From Minisyncoccota bacterium (GTDB lineage: Bacteria; Patescibacteriota; Minisyncoccia; Phycocordibacterales; UBA2100), in contig JAGVDT010000110.1 of the NCBI GenBank assembly GCA_020058565.1, forward strand, positions 1 to 22,732: DNA of 22,732 nt, in the 5' to 3' direction. A program made the position numbers and the translations under genes. Below the pieces are notes generated by a model. The model saw only the letters and a program-made list of their open reading frames with translations, ran no database searches and was not told the DNA's origin. Below are positions 12,526-19,736 of the stretch, piece after piece; positions within the stretch are counted from its first letter, which is position 1; every line of letters starts with the position of its first letter.

Positions 12526-13389
12526 TTACTTCAACGTGACCAATTTTCCGTCGGAAACAAAAGTCACTGTTCCCTGTTTACAAGTGTCTGCGGTAGCGAT
12601 ACCGAATGTATCGAGTGTATCGAGAGTCTCTTGATTTGGATGGCCGTATTTGTTGTCGCAGCCGCGTGAAAGCACTGCATACTGCGGGTCGACGTAGCCC
12701 ACAAAGAGAGGCGATGACGAAGTTTTTGAACCATGATGCCCGGGCTTGAGCACCGTCGAGCGGAGTCCGCCAGCTGGCGGATCACCATCGAGCGCCACCA
12801 AATATTTTTCTATCGCCTGCGGCGCATCGCACGGGAGCATAAAAGATGTCTCGCCGTATACTAGCCGCGTCACGACACATCCAGTATTGGTCTCAAGATT
12901 CGGGACTTCCCTGTCTGGAAAAAGCACCTGGATATATGCGCCGCCGCCGATGTCGACTACTTGTCCGCGTTTAGCGGTGATGAAGTTCGGCGTTTCCCCT
13001 GCTGCGTCTTTTTCAAATACCTTCCATATCTGTGTAGAGCCGAGAACGCTTGATTGCATTACTACTGCGACTTTGTATCGGGAAAACACATCGATGAGCC
13101 CGCCGATATGGTCGGCATCTGGATGCGTGCCTATCACGAGATCGATCGAGCGATCGTACCAAGGCATCATTTCTGAGAGTCTGCGTATCACGGTCGAGTC
13201 CGGCCCGCCATCTATCAACACCTGAGTGCCCGTCGGCGATTCTATATAGATTGAATCCCCCTGCCCGATATCAAGAAACGATACCCGTAACACTGCATGT
13301 CTGTTTTCGCGCAGCGTCGCATACCAGATGAGTCCGCAAAGAAACATAGCGGCAAGGATGGCAATCCCAAGGATTTTCGTGCTCCGCAT
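12526..13389 (-). CDS. ComEC/Rec2-type metallo-beta-lactamase domain protein (stand-alone)
   Basis: The 287-residue product has an N-terminal membrane anchor (about 5-25), then an MBL-fold domain of the type fused to the C-terminus of ComEC: VSFLDIGQGDS at 36-46, the metal motif THPDADH (His89, Asp91, Asp93, His94), Asp188 and PGHHGS (216-221), and KYGHPNQ near the end. In ComEC this domain is thought to degrade one strand of incoming DNA. Here it is a separate gene; the channel half lies at 14818-16296 on the same strand with two plus-strand genes between. A copy of repeat A encodes Asp-Pro-Pro-Ala-Gly-Gly at 203-208, just before the GHHGS loop. CATAGT six bases before the ATG fits a leaderless mRNA. 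Confidence 0.88.
   Translation of the reverse strand: MRSTKILGIAILAAMFLCGLIWYATLRENRHAVLRVSFLDIGQGDSIYIESPTGTQVLIDGGPDSTVIRRLSEMMPWYDRSIDLVIGTHPDADHIGGLIDVFSRYKVAVVMQSSVLGSTQIWKVFEKDAAGETPNFITAKRGQVVDIGGGAYIQVLFPDREVPNLETNTGCVVTRLVYGETSFMLPCDAPQAIEKYLVALDGDPPAGGLRSTVLKPGHHGSKTSSSPLFVGYVDPQYAVLSRGCDNKYGHPNQETLDTLDTFGIATADTCKQGTVTFVSDGKLVTLK
12766..12781. repeat. Palindromic mini-repeat A inside a CDS
   Basis: An exact copy of TCCGCCAGCTGGCGGA (as at 228-243) lies in frame in the MBL gene, read in a different frame than at 228-243. Confidence 0.8.
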
Positions 13390-13395
13390 CGCGGG

Positions 13396-13404
13396 ACTAT
13401 GTCA
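13396..13404 (-). promoter_or_regulatory. Extended -10 for a leaderless start (12526 gene)
   Basis: On the minus strand TGA-CATAGT ends six bases before the ATG at 13389. Confidence 0.4.
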
Positions 13405-13440
13405 AAAAGACCACTTCAACACAAGCCCCTTACAAGAGTT

Positions 13441-13459
13441 ACCGAAGGGCACCTTCGGT
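13441..13459. repeat. Hairpin in the divergent promoter region
   Basis: ACCGAAGG pairs with CCTTCGGT around a 3-base loop. Outside it, GTCAAAAAGA (13399-13408) and TCTTTGAC form an imperfect larger palindrome. It lies between divergent genes, so it could be regulatory or a repeat. Confidence 0.4.
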
Positions 13460-13552
13460 ACGCTCTTTGACAGGGACATCGACGGACGCCGGCTCTTTTC
13501 TTTTCTGAAACTTCCGCCATACTTCATTTCAATACTTTAAACTTTTACGCAT

Positions 13553-14140
13553 ATGCAATACGAAGCACGAAAATTTAACCTCCCCTCTCTCGATGGAATC
13601 TCTGACGAGTCCGTTAAACAGCACATCGGCCTTTATGAAGGCTACGTAAAAAATTTCAACGCGATCGCCTCGAAACTCGTCGAATACGCAGCGGATACCG
13701 AGAAAAACGCGCATGCACTTTCGGAGCTTATCCGCCGCAAATCTTTCGAATTCGACGGCATGCGCCTGCATGAATATTATTTTGAGCAATTCGAAGATAA
13801 GCCTACAGCGCTGAATCCAGACTCAGCGCTCGGCCGCGCCATGAGCGCGGAATACAAGACGTATTTTCAGGAATACTTCAAAGCCATAGGCAACATGCGC
13901 GGCCCCGGCTGGGCAATACTCTACTGGGACCCGGTAGGCAAACAGTTCCAGGCAGGCTTTGTGGGCGAACAGCACCATGGGCATTTTGTGACCCTCCCCA
14001 TCGTCCTCGCCATGGACGTTTGGGAGCACTGCTTCATCCTTGACTACGGCGCCGCAGGCAAGGGCAAGTACCTCGACGCTTTCTTTAAGAACCTTAATTG
14101 GGGGGTTGTTGAGAGGAGGTTTGATGCGGTGGCGAAATAA
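13553..14140 (+). CDS. Fe/Mn superoxide dismutase
   Basis: The product has 195 residues, about the usual SOD length. It should convert superoxide to oxygen and hydrogen peroxide. The metal ligands are recognisable: His24 (VKQHIGLYEGYV), His73 (LHEYYF), and Asp155 and His159 (MDVWEHCFILDYG). Two second-sphere positions are unusual. The segment after His24 is one residue shorter than in E. coli SodB, with Tyr in place of the gateway His. The position of the FeSOD Gln (four before His73) is Gly, while Gln140 lies 15 residues before Asp155, as expected for the MnSOD Gln. This favours Mn or mixed metal use but is inference. No signal peptide is present, so it is cytoplasmic. No SD is seen. Confidence 0.93.
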   Translation: MQYEARKFNLPSLDGISDESVKQHIGLYEGYVKNFNAIASKLVEYAADTEKNAHALSELIRRKSFEFDGMRLHEYYFEQFEDKPTALNPDSALGRAMSAEYKTYFQEYFKAIGNMRGPGWAILYWDPVGKQFQAGFVGEQHHGHFVTLPIVLAMDVWEHCFILDYGAAGKGKYLDAFFKNLNWGVVERRFDAVAK

Positions 14141-14142
14141 CA

Positions 14143-14234
14143 CCCCTTCGACAAGCTCAGGGTAAACAGACCTTCGACTCGCTTCGCTCGCTCAGGACAA
14201 CACCTCGACTCGCCTAAGGCGAGTCGAGGTGTTG
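14143..14234. repeat. Cluster of mini-repeat B elements
   Basis: Three related units lie in tandem: CCTTCGACAAGCTCAGGG, then CCTTCGACTCG...GCTCAGG, then a perfect 17-bp hairpin (14198-14214 with 14218-14234, loop TAA) built on CCTCGACTCGCC. All share the CTTCGAC...GCTCAGG theme. The cluster follows the SOD stop at once and may also act as its 3' end, though no T-run follows. Confidence 0.7.
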
Positions 14235-14298
14235 AAAAACGATTTGCATAGCTGGTCGTAGGGAGTATCCTTACGGTATTAATGGTAACCACCTACCT

Positions 14299-14784
14299 AT
14301 GCGAATCGAACGTTTAATCCTCATTTCGTTCCTGGGAAACTACCTTATCAACAACATCGTTGCGGCTATCGTCGCAATGATTCCACTTTCGGGTAACACC
14401 ACTGCGCAGTACGTCATCTATTTCGTACTCGCTGCGGTTGCTGCCGGAATTTTCACCTGGTGGTACCTCAAGGACATGTCTAAGAGCGACGCCTTGATAC
14501 AGGGCGCTATTTTTGGCGCAGGAGCATTCGTCGTCGCCGTCGTCACGGCGTTCGTCTCCGGCATCTCAGGCGTTCTCGCACAGACCGGATCTTTCTCCCA
14601 ACTCATCTCCGTGCTTCCCAACTTCGGGCCATTCATTCTAAATTGGTCCACGCTCGCACTCCTAGGATACTGGGTCTTGCCTGCAGCAGCCCTCGGCTGG
14701 TGGCTCCAAATGGGGGGTCAGATGAAAATGCCAATGATGGGTTCCTCAAATACTGCATCTTCTTCTCCAGAATCAATGATGTAA
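14299..14784 (+). CDS. Four-helix integral membrane protein, unknown function
   Basis: The 161-residue product has hydrophobic helices at about 5-30, 37-56, 66-94 and 108-137 and a Met/Ser-rich tail (MKMPMMGSSN...SPESMM). It is predicted to sit in the cytoplasmic membrane with short loops. Charged residues are few and mostly at YLKDMSKSD. No SD is seen before the ATG at 14299, and no convincing -10 lies within ten bases. It is convergent with comEC and shares its terminator. No family is recognised. The Met-rich end could bind metal, but this is speculation. Confidence 0.8.
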   Translation: MRIERLILISFLGNYLINNIVAAIVAMIPLSGNTTAQYVIYFVLAAVAAGIFTWWYLKDMSKSDALIQGAIFGAGAFVVAVVTAFVSGISGVLAQTGSFSQLISVLPNFGPFILNWSTLALLGYWVLPAAALGWWLQMGGQMKMPMMGSSNTASSSPESMM

Positions 14785-14797
14785 ATATTGGCTTTCC

Positions 14798-14840
14798 GAG
14801 AAAAAGCTGTCCATCGACTAGCTCAGGGCAGCTTTTTCTT
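14798..14840. terminator. Bidirectional terminator with mini-repeat B as loop
   Basis: A 12-bp stem (14798-14809 with 14829-14840, core AAAAAGCTG/CAGCTTTTT) encloses a 19-base loop that contains ATCGACTAGCTCAGGG, a repeat B variant. It lies at the convergent ends of the 14299 gene and comEC, overlapping the last comEC codons. Confidence 0.8.
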
Positions 14841-16296
14841 TTTGTAGCACATATAGACCGTACCCGAAGAGCGAAAAGTATACTGGCAACAGCAGCCATG
14901 CGCTAAATGCAGGCACCGTCACGGATGCAAAGGGAATGCTTGCTAAAACATGCGCTGTGCCAAGAATATATGAAAGATATGCGTATGCTGGAAAGCCGAT
15001 TAATGGCGCAATCGGTTCAAATACAAGTCCGCCCAGCGCAGCTATAGCCGAAAAAAGCATGGACATCGGGACCACCGCCAAAACCAAGAGGTTAGCCGGA
15101 AGTGAGACGAGCGAAAGGTTGCCGCTCTGGAACAAGAGGAGCGGCAGTACCGCGATCTGCGCGCTCGACGTAGATATTAGCGTGTCGCGCAATGCAAATT
15201 TCATCGGCACCGACGCATACCATCTCGCGAAAAGCGGTGAAAAAACAATGAGTCCCGCGCAGGCCAAAAAACTCAACTGAAACCCTGGATCAAATACCAA
15301 AAGATACGGATTCCATGCAATCATCAAAGCCCCTACCAGCGCGAGCGCCCGATCTGCACGGTAGATGCGGCCGTTGAGTTTGCCTGAAATGGCGATCAAC
15401 GACATCAGCGCCGCACGCAAAGATGCCGATGCAAAGCCGGTCATTACGGCGAAAAACAGCGCCACAAAGCCGCCCGCGCCAAAGCGCACGTACCGCGGAG
15501 CGCCGCGGAGCCATCGGAAAAGAGCGTCTATTACCACGGTAATGTTGTACCCGGAAAGAACCACTATATGTATGAGCGAGACGATTTGGAACTCTTTCAT
15601 CAAATCGCTTCCCATGGCACGTTTGTCCCCTACCGTGATGCCGCTGGCAAGGCCTGCGTGCGGCTCCGGCAACGCTCTTTCAAGCCCGAGCACGAAACTA
15701 TCTTTTAAACGGTACGCGCCCGCCACGAGGGAATATCCCGCAAAATTGCCGCCCTCCTCGAGCGAAGCTCTGTCTAGCTGGTAGGTGATTCCTTGTGCGG
15801 CAAGATAGCCTGGATAATGAAATTGCCGACCTGCCCCGGCTTCGAAAGATTCCGGCAGTCGAAGAATTCCTGAGACCCGAACGCGCTCGCCGTAGTACAT
15901 CTCCGTATGCGCCGGAAAAATTGCCAAGACTTTTACGCTCGAGCTCGCAAGCGTCACAGGCACGCGCACCTGAGTCGCCCGAGCATCCGGCGCGTCTGAA
16001 ATCATGCCAACTAACGTCACTCGTTCGCCGAGCTGAGCATCAAGCGCCGGATCGCTGGCGAGGATCGCGCTTTGCATGCGCAGGATGCCTGCGCCCGCTG
16101 ACAAACACAGCGCCGCAACGATTATGCCCAGGCGTAGTTTCGCGGGATGCTTTCTGCCAGCTATGAGCGCCGCGAAGGCTATCACGCCCAGTATAGGCAG
16201 AAGCGCCTCGGGTACCGCTACGAGCGATCGGGCAAAAACACCAAGCGCAAAGCCGCCGCAGAGCGCCCATAAAACCCCGACCCCTACATTTGGCAT
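14818..16296 (-). CDS. comEC: ComEC/Rec2 DNA-uptake channel (without hydrolase domain)
   Basis: The 492-residue product holds the N-terminal DUF4131/OB-like region (about 30-190, with VTLVGMISDAP and YGERVRVSGILRLP) and the Competence membrane domain (about 200-480). The latter carries the landmark HIVVLSGYNITVVIDALF, followed by FASASLRAALMSLIAI and GFQLSFLACAGLIVFSPL. ComEC carries single-stranded DNA across the inner membrane during transformation. The usual C-terminal MBL domain is absent and is encoded separately at 12526-13389. The C-terminal residues are encoded by the terminator/repeat B element. No SD precedes the ATG at 16296, and only a weak -10-like TAGTGT lies six bases before it. 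Confidence 0.93.
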   Translation of the reverse strand: MPNVGVGVLWALCGGFALGVFARSLVAVPEALLPILGVIAFAALIAGRKHPAKLRLGIIVAALCLSAGAGILRMQSAILASDPALDAQLGERVTLVGMISDAPDARATQVRVPVTLASSSVKVLAIFPAHTEMYYGERVRVSGILRLPESFEAGAGRQFHYPGYLAAQGITYQLDRASLEEGGNFAGYSLVAGAYRLKDSFVLGLERALPEPHAGLASGITVGDKRAMGSDLMKEFQIVSLIHIVVLSGYNITVVIDALFRWLRGAPRYVRFGAGGFVALFFAVMTGFASASLRAALMSLIAISGKLNGRIYRADRALALVGALMIAWNPYLLVFDPGFQLSFLACAGLIVFSPLFARWYASVPMKFALRDTLISTSSAQIAVLPLLLFQSGNLSLVSLPANLLVLAVVPMSMLFSAIAALGGLVFEPIAPLIGFPAYAYLSYILGTAHVLASIPFASVTVPAFSAWLLLPVYFSLFGYGLYVLQKEKAALS

Positions 16297-16359
16297 GCGA
16301 GCACACTAGTAGAGACCCGCAGTATACGCAACGTGACAACCATGATGCCTATCTGACTG

Positions 16360-16401
16360 AATATAGTTTCAAATCCACGGCCGTGGATTTGAAACTATAT
16401 T
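16360..16401. repeat. 42-bp perfect palindrome after rnhA
   Basis: Arms of 21 bases (16360-16380 and 16381-16401) are perfect inverted copies with no spacer, centred on CCACGG/CCGTGG. It begins 4 bases past the rnhA stop. On the minus strand TTCAG follows, so there is no classic U-run. It may act as a 3'-end structure. Confidence 0.9.
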
Positions 16402-16405
16402 TCGA

Positions 16406-16816
16406 TTATCCGTGAGAATCGATTGCTTCATTTACAAGCCGATCAGCTTCGCTGTTTTCTTCACGAGGAATGTGTTGGAAATGCACATGCTGAAACACGA
16501 GCAATAGTTCACGAACTTTTGCGTGCATAATCTTCATTTTAGCGTCTTTGACTTTGTACTCGCCTGTCATTTGTTTGACTATGAGCTCGCTATCCATTCG
16601 GATCTCTATATTTCGATCGTTAAGACCCAGTCGTAGGGCGTCCTCAATCGCCAGTATCAAGGCTTCATATTCTGCCCAATTGTTCGTGAGCGCGTCGCCG
16701 AGGTATTTGCCGAATGCCGCGACGGTGCGACCGTTTTCGACAATGACCACACCCGCCGCAGCTTTACCGGGATTGCCCCTGGCACCGCCGTCCGTATACA
16801 TCACCACGTCAGCCAT
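16406..16816 (-). CDS. rnhA: Ribonuclease HI family protein
   Basis: The product has 136 residues. RNase HI cuts RNA in RNA-DNA hybrids (replication primers, R-loops). The four catalytic acids are visible: Asp9 (YTDGGARGNPG), Glu49 (NWAEYEAL), Asp75 (RMDSELIVKQM) and Asp125 (NSEADRLVNEA). The GNPG loop and lack of an extended basic protrusion place it with the short RnhA/YpdQ-like group. All catalytic residues are intact. No SD precedes the ATG at 16816; TGC-TAATCT ends six bases upstream. It ends in a long palindrome. Confidence 0.94.
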   Translation of the reverse strand: MADVVMYTDGGARGNPGKAAAGVVIVENGRTVAAFGKYLGDALTNNWAEYEALILAIEDALRLGLNDRNIEIRMDSELIVKQMTGEYKVKDAKMKIMHAKVRELLLVFQHVHFQHIPREENSEADRLVNEAIDSHG

Positions 16817-16822
16817 GCGGGA

Positions 16823-16831
16823 AGATTAGCA
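16823..16831 (-). promoter_or_regulatory. Possible extended -10 for a leaderless start (rnhA)
   Basis: On the minus strand TGC-TAATCT ends six bases before the rnhA ATG. The hexamer itself matches poorly, and the TGC extension helps. Confidence 0.3.
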
Positions 16832-16848
16832 CACAGCTGGCGCCGCGA

Positions 16849-17202
16849 TCATTCGGAATAGCACTGTTTCTTTCCTTTGGGCACAGAATCCCTCGTACAC
16901 AGTTCAAACGTTTGCGCATCGGCGGAGACGACGTAGGTGTACCGGTCTGCACTCTCCGACGTAACCTCGGAAAGCGATCCGGGGACCCTGCCGTTTTGCT
17001 CTCGATACAGAAGAATATCAGCGCGGATTTTCTCTAGCTTAGATGATGCTTGGATAGCGGCCTCTTGCGCGCGTTTCTCCGGCAGGTATACCGCCCAAAA
17101 ATACGCCACACCCCCAACGATCAACACTGCCGCAGCTATGCTTGCCCACATCTTCAAACTTCCTTTTTGGGACGACGATTGCAGCATGTTTGAAAGAGAC
17201 AC
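16849..17202 (-). CDS. Membrane-anchored pilin-like protein
   Basis: The product has 117 residues from a GTG at 17202, three bases after the stop of the upstream gene; an ATG at 17187 (five codons later) is the alternative. A short polar start, one membrane helix (about 18-41), then KLEKIRADILLYREQNGRVPGSLSEV and YTYVVSADAQTFELCTR. The helix followed by Y...NGRVP.SL and a Cys-bearing beta end recalls the outer domain of GspG-type pseudopilins, but the classic prepilin peptidase site is missing. A C-terminal Cys pair (LCTR and QCYSE) could form a disulfide. It is most likely co-transcribed with the gene at 17206-17868. Confidence 0.75.
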   Translation of the reverse strand: MSLSNMLQSSSQKGSLKMWASIAAAVLIVGGVAYFWAVYLPEKRAQEAAIQASSKLEKIRADILLYREQNGRVPGSLSEVTSESADRYTYVVSADAQTFELCTRDSVPKGKKQCYSE

Positions 17203-17205
17203 GTC

Positions 17206-17868
17206 TCACGCGCTGACCGTTGACGGCACAGAAGCCTTCTCCGACGCCCGATGTTGGAGCGTGCGATATGCATATACCATCGCAAGCGCCGAAACAGGCG
17301 CCGAAACCAGCACACCGACGATGAGGCATAGAAACCCGAGAATGTTGAGGCCGATGAGCGCCAAGGCAAAAAGAAAAAGCTGCCATTTATGGCCATCGGT
17401 GATCCGAGAGCTTTCCTTTAGGGCGTCAATTGGCCCTACGCCGCGATCCATGATGATAAATGGCGTAAACACGTATTTTAGCGACCATATTATTCCCGGT
17501 ACGATCAGTAGTATCAAACCGGCGACCACTATAAGCGCGTAGAGGATCTGCCCGCCAACGAACCTCCAAAACGGGTGCGGCGTCCAAAGATCTTTAATCG
17601 ATGCAGAGTTAGTATTTTCATACGCGTTCAAGAGCAATCTTTTCTCACCCATGCGTATAATCATCTGTATTATGGCAATTCCGATGGCTAGAAACACTAG
17701 CACTACAAACGCCAGAGAACTCACATCAGGACTGGTTTCATCGGCGCGCGACTGAAAGTTTACATTGAAAATACCGATGATCAGGTACGTCCCTATAAAA
17801 AACCACGGTCGCTCCCAGAATTTGTTCCACCCAAACACGATTGCTTCTTTTATGGAAAACGTATGCAT
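17206..17868 (-). CDS. DUF975/YciC-like multi-helix membrane protein
   Basis: The 220-residue product has about five membrane helices. The start (IKEAIVFGWNKFWERPWFFIG) and the central block LIVPGIIWSLKYVFTPFIIMDRG, followed by GPIDALKESSRITDGHKWQLF, are typical of DUF975/UPF0259-type proteins, whose function is not firmly known. TACTAT lies six bases before the ATG at 17868, suggesting a leaderless mRNA. The downstream pilin-like gene starts three bases after its stop, so the two form an operon. Confidence 0.82.
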   Translation of the reverse strand: MHTFSIKEAIVFGWNKFWERPWFFIGTYLIIGIFNVNFQSRADETSPDVSSLAFVVLVFLAIGIAIIQMIIRMGEKRLLLNAYENTNSASIKDLWTPHPFWRFVGGQILYALIVVAGLILLIVPGIIWSLKYVFTPFIIMDRGVGPIDALKESSRITDGHKWQLFLFALALIGLNILGFLCLIVGVLVSAPVSALAMVYAYRTLQHRASEKASVPSTVSA

Positions 17869-17874
17869 ACCGGC

Positions 17875-17880
17875 ATAGTA
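17875..17880 (-). promoter_or_regulatory. -10 hexamer for a leaderless start (17206 gene)
   Basis: On the minus strand TACTAT ends six bases before the ATG at 17868. Confidence 0.4.
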
Positions 17881-17895
17881 CCCTATACGCGCAGA

Positions 17896-19641
17896 TTAGC
17901 TATGCAGGATATCAACTATCCTGAGCGCCAGCCTGTCCGGACCGCGAAAAGTATCTTTTTCGAGCGTTGCTAAAACATCGACTTCCATTTCGGGCGCGGG
18001 CCGCACGGTGAAATGCTCCGGCGCTTTGAAGAATTGAAATGCTCGTTGGGGGGCATGACTTTCGGGAGAAATTAACGATACCTCTGTATGATTGCCGTCT
18101 TTTCCGAAACGACGGACGGAGAGTATGCGCACGCGCGGTATGCGAAATACGGGCTTGGCATTGCCGATACCGTACGGCGCTAGCTGCATGATGTCTTTGA
18201 GAAGTACGGAGGAAACTTCACGCAAAGCGAGTATTGCGTCGTGTCCGGACTCCTTTTCTACCGGCGGCGCGTCAAGCTGTGCTGCCACGTGTTTCAGCAC
18301 TTCGGGAAGCGTATGCACGGCATCTGCCAAGACCGTAAAACCGCCGGAAGCTTGATGCCCCCCGTATTCTTCAAACACGCCCGATGTTTTTGCAAACAGC
18401 TCCACGATTGAAATTGATCCGTCCGAACGCGCCGAACCCTTTAATTTGCCCATCGCATCCCTGCCCCAAATCAAAACCACCCCTCCACGCTCGCCCATAA
18501 TTGAATTGGCCGCCAGACCACACAGACTCGGTTTCCAATCAGGGTCCCCCAATACCGTCACACGATCACCCTCTTGAAATCGCGCTTTCACTCTTTTTTT
18601 CGCTTCTTTGACCATGCCTGCGACCACGCCTTTGCGGCTGCTGTTGAGGGATTCTAGCTGTCGCGCCAAATCTTCTGCTTCTTTTTTGTCGGTAGTCGTA
18701 AGCAGTCTCAGGGCCAACTCCGGAGAATCCATGCGCGAAGCGGCGTTGATCCGCGGCGCTATGGAAAATCCAATGTCCGTCTCATCGAGCTCGGACTGTC
18801 TCAGGCGAAGTGCTGCACAGAGCGCGCGAATGCCAGCGCGAGGAGATTTACGCAAAACCTGCAGCCCCCAGTACGCGAGCACTCTGTTTTCGCCCACCAG
18901 CGGCACGAGGTCGGCGACCGTGGCAATGGCCACCAAATCGAGTAACCATTTTTCCCAACCATCGGGAATTTTCTTGAAAGACTCGCCTCCTCGGCCCCTA
19001 CCTTCGATCAAAAGTGCCTGCACTAGTTTCCATGCCACTGCCGCTCCGCAGAGATCTGGGTACGGATACCCTTCGACTCCGCTCCCGTTCGAGGGTCTGA
19101 GCGACCCCTCAGGGCCGTCGAATGGAAGGGCAGGCGGCCGAATTTTTGGATTTAGAAGAGCAAACGCTTCCGGAAGCTCTGTCGATGGGTCGATTTCGTG
19201 GTGATCGGTAACTATTACATCGATACCAAGCGCATTGGCATGCGCGATACCTTCGTACGCCTTTGTGCCTACGTCTACCGTGATGATGAGCTTCACGCCC
19301 TCCTTCGCGAGCTTATCGATCGCTTCTGTATGAAACCCGTAGCCTTCACGATCTCTGTGCGGCAAATATACCGATATATCGGTATATCCGATCTTGCGGA
19401 AAAAGTCAGAGAGTAAGGCCGCGCCCGGGATGCCATCGCAGTCGTAATCGGCGTACACGGCGATCTTTTCGTGTCGTTCCATGGCTTCGAATACCCGCGG
19501 CACGGCTTTTTCCATGTCGTGCATGAGAAATGGATCATGCGTATGGACAGCGTAGTCAGGAGAAAGAAAAGCCTGTATGTCGCTTTCCTCAGTAAAACCG
19601 CGTTTCGTAAGCAAACTCTTCACTAATTCAGAAACAGCCAT
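17896..19641 (-). CDS. recJ: Single-stranded-DNA exonuclease RecJ
   Basis: The 581-residue product is a DHH-family 5'-3' exonuclease of recombination and mismatch repair. The DHH domain shows VYADYDCDG (Asp65, Asp67, Asp69), TVDVGT (Asp123) and VTDHHE (146-148). The DHHA1 domain has the GSARSDGSISIVELF and GGHQASGGFTV motifs, and an OB-like C-terminal part follows (about 445-581). Residues about 168-191, between NPKI and PDLCGAAVAWKL, are an extra Pro/Gly/Ser-rich segment not expected in RecJ, encoded by a mini-repeat B element. It keeps the frame. TGC-TACAAT ends six bases before the ATG at 19641, with no SD. The gene is divergent from the HIT gene. Confidence 0.95.
   Translation of the reverse strand: MAVSELVKSLLTKRGFTEESDIQAFLSPDYAVHTHDPFLMHDMEKAVPRVFEAMERHEKIAVYADYDCDGIPGAALLSDFFRKIGYTDISVYLPHRDREGYGFHTEAIDKLAKEGVKLIITVDVGTKAYEGIAHANALGIDVIVTDHHEIDPSTELPEAFALLNPKIRPPALPFDGPEGSLRPSNGSGVEGYPYPDLCGAAVAWKLVQALLIEGRGRGGESFKKIPDGWEKWLLDLVAIATVADLVPLVGENRVLAYWGLQVLRKSPRAGIRALCAALRLRQSELDETDIGFSIAPRINAASRMDSPELALRLLTTTDKKEAEDLARQLESLNSSRKGVVAGMVKEAKKRVKARFQEGDRVTVLGDPDWKPSLCGLAANSIMGERGGVVLIWGRDAMGKLKGSARSDGSISIVELFAKTSGVFEEYGGHQASGGFTVLADAVHTLPEVLKHVAAQLDAPPVEKESGHDAILALREVSSVLLKDIMQLAPYGIGNAKPVFRIPRVRILSVRRFGKDGNHTEVSLISPESHAPQRAFQFFKAPEHFTVRPAPEMEVDVLATLEKDTFRGPDRLALRIVDILHS
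19069..19131. repeat. Mini-repeat B element in frame inside recJ
   Basis: The stretch carries CCCTTCGACTCC, CGACCCCTCAGGG and GTCGAATGG, an imperfect palindrome of the CTTCGAC...CTCAGGG family. It encodes about 21 extra residues of RecJ. Confidence 0.6.
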
Positions 19642-19736
19642 CGGTGGATTGTAGCAGAAAGGCTTGTATTCTGTATTTTGTATACAGTATTCTGCGGGTT
19701 CTATGCGGGATACAGAATACGGTATACAGTATACGC
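19642..19736. promoter_or_regulatory. Divergent recJ-HIT promoter region with repeated palindromic motifs
   Basis: The 95 bases hold GTATACAGTAT twice (19680-19690 and 19722-19732) and the inverted pair GTATTCTGTAT (19666-19676) and ATACAGAATAC (19710-19720). On the minus strand TACAAT (19653-19648) serves recJ; on the plus strand TACAGT (19725-19730) lies six bases before the HIT ATG. The repeats overlap the HIT promoter and could be binding sites. Confidence 0.5.

Noticed and set aside
14143..14234. Tandem repeat units as a CRISPR array
   Set aside because: The units are unequal palindromic mini-repeats without regular spacers, and no cas gene is present.
19366..19387. 22-bp palindrome within recJ as an operator
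   Set aside because: It encodes conserved-looking RecJ residues (YTDISVYL region) and is AT-rich; coincidence is likely.
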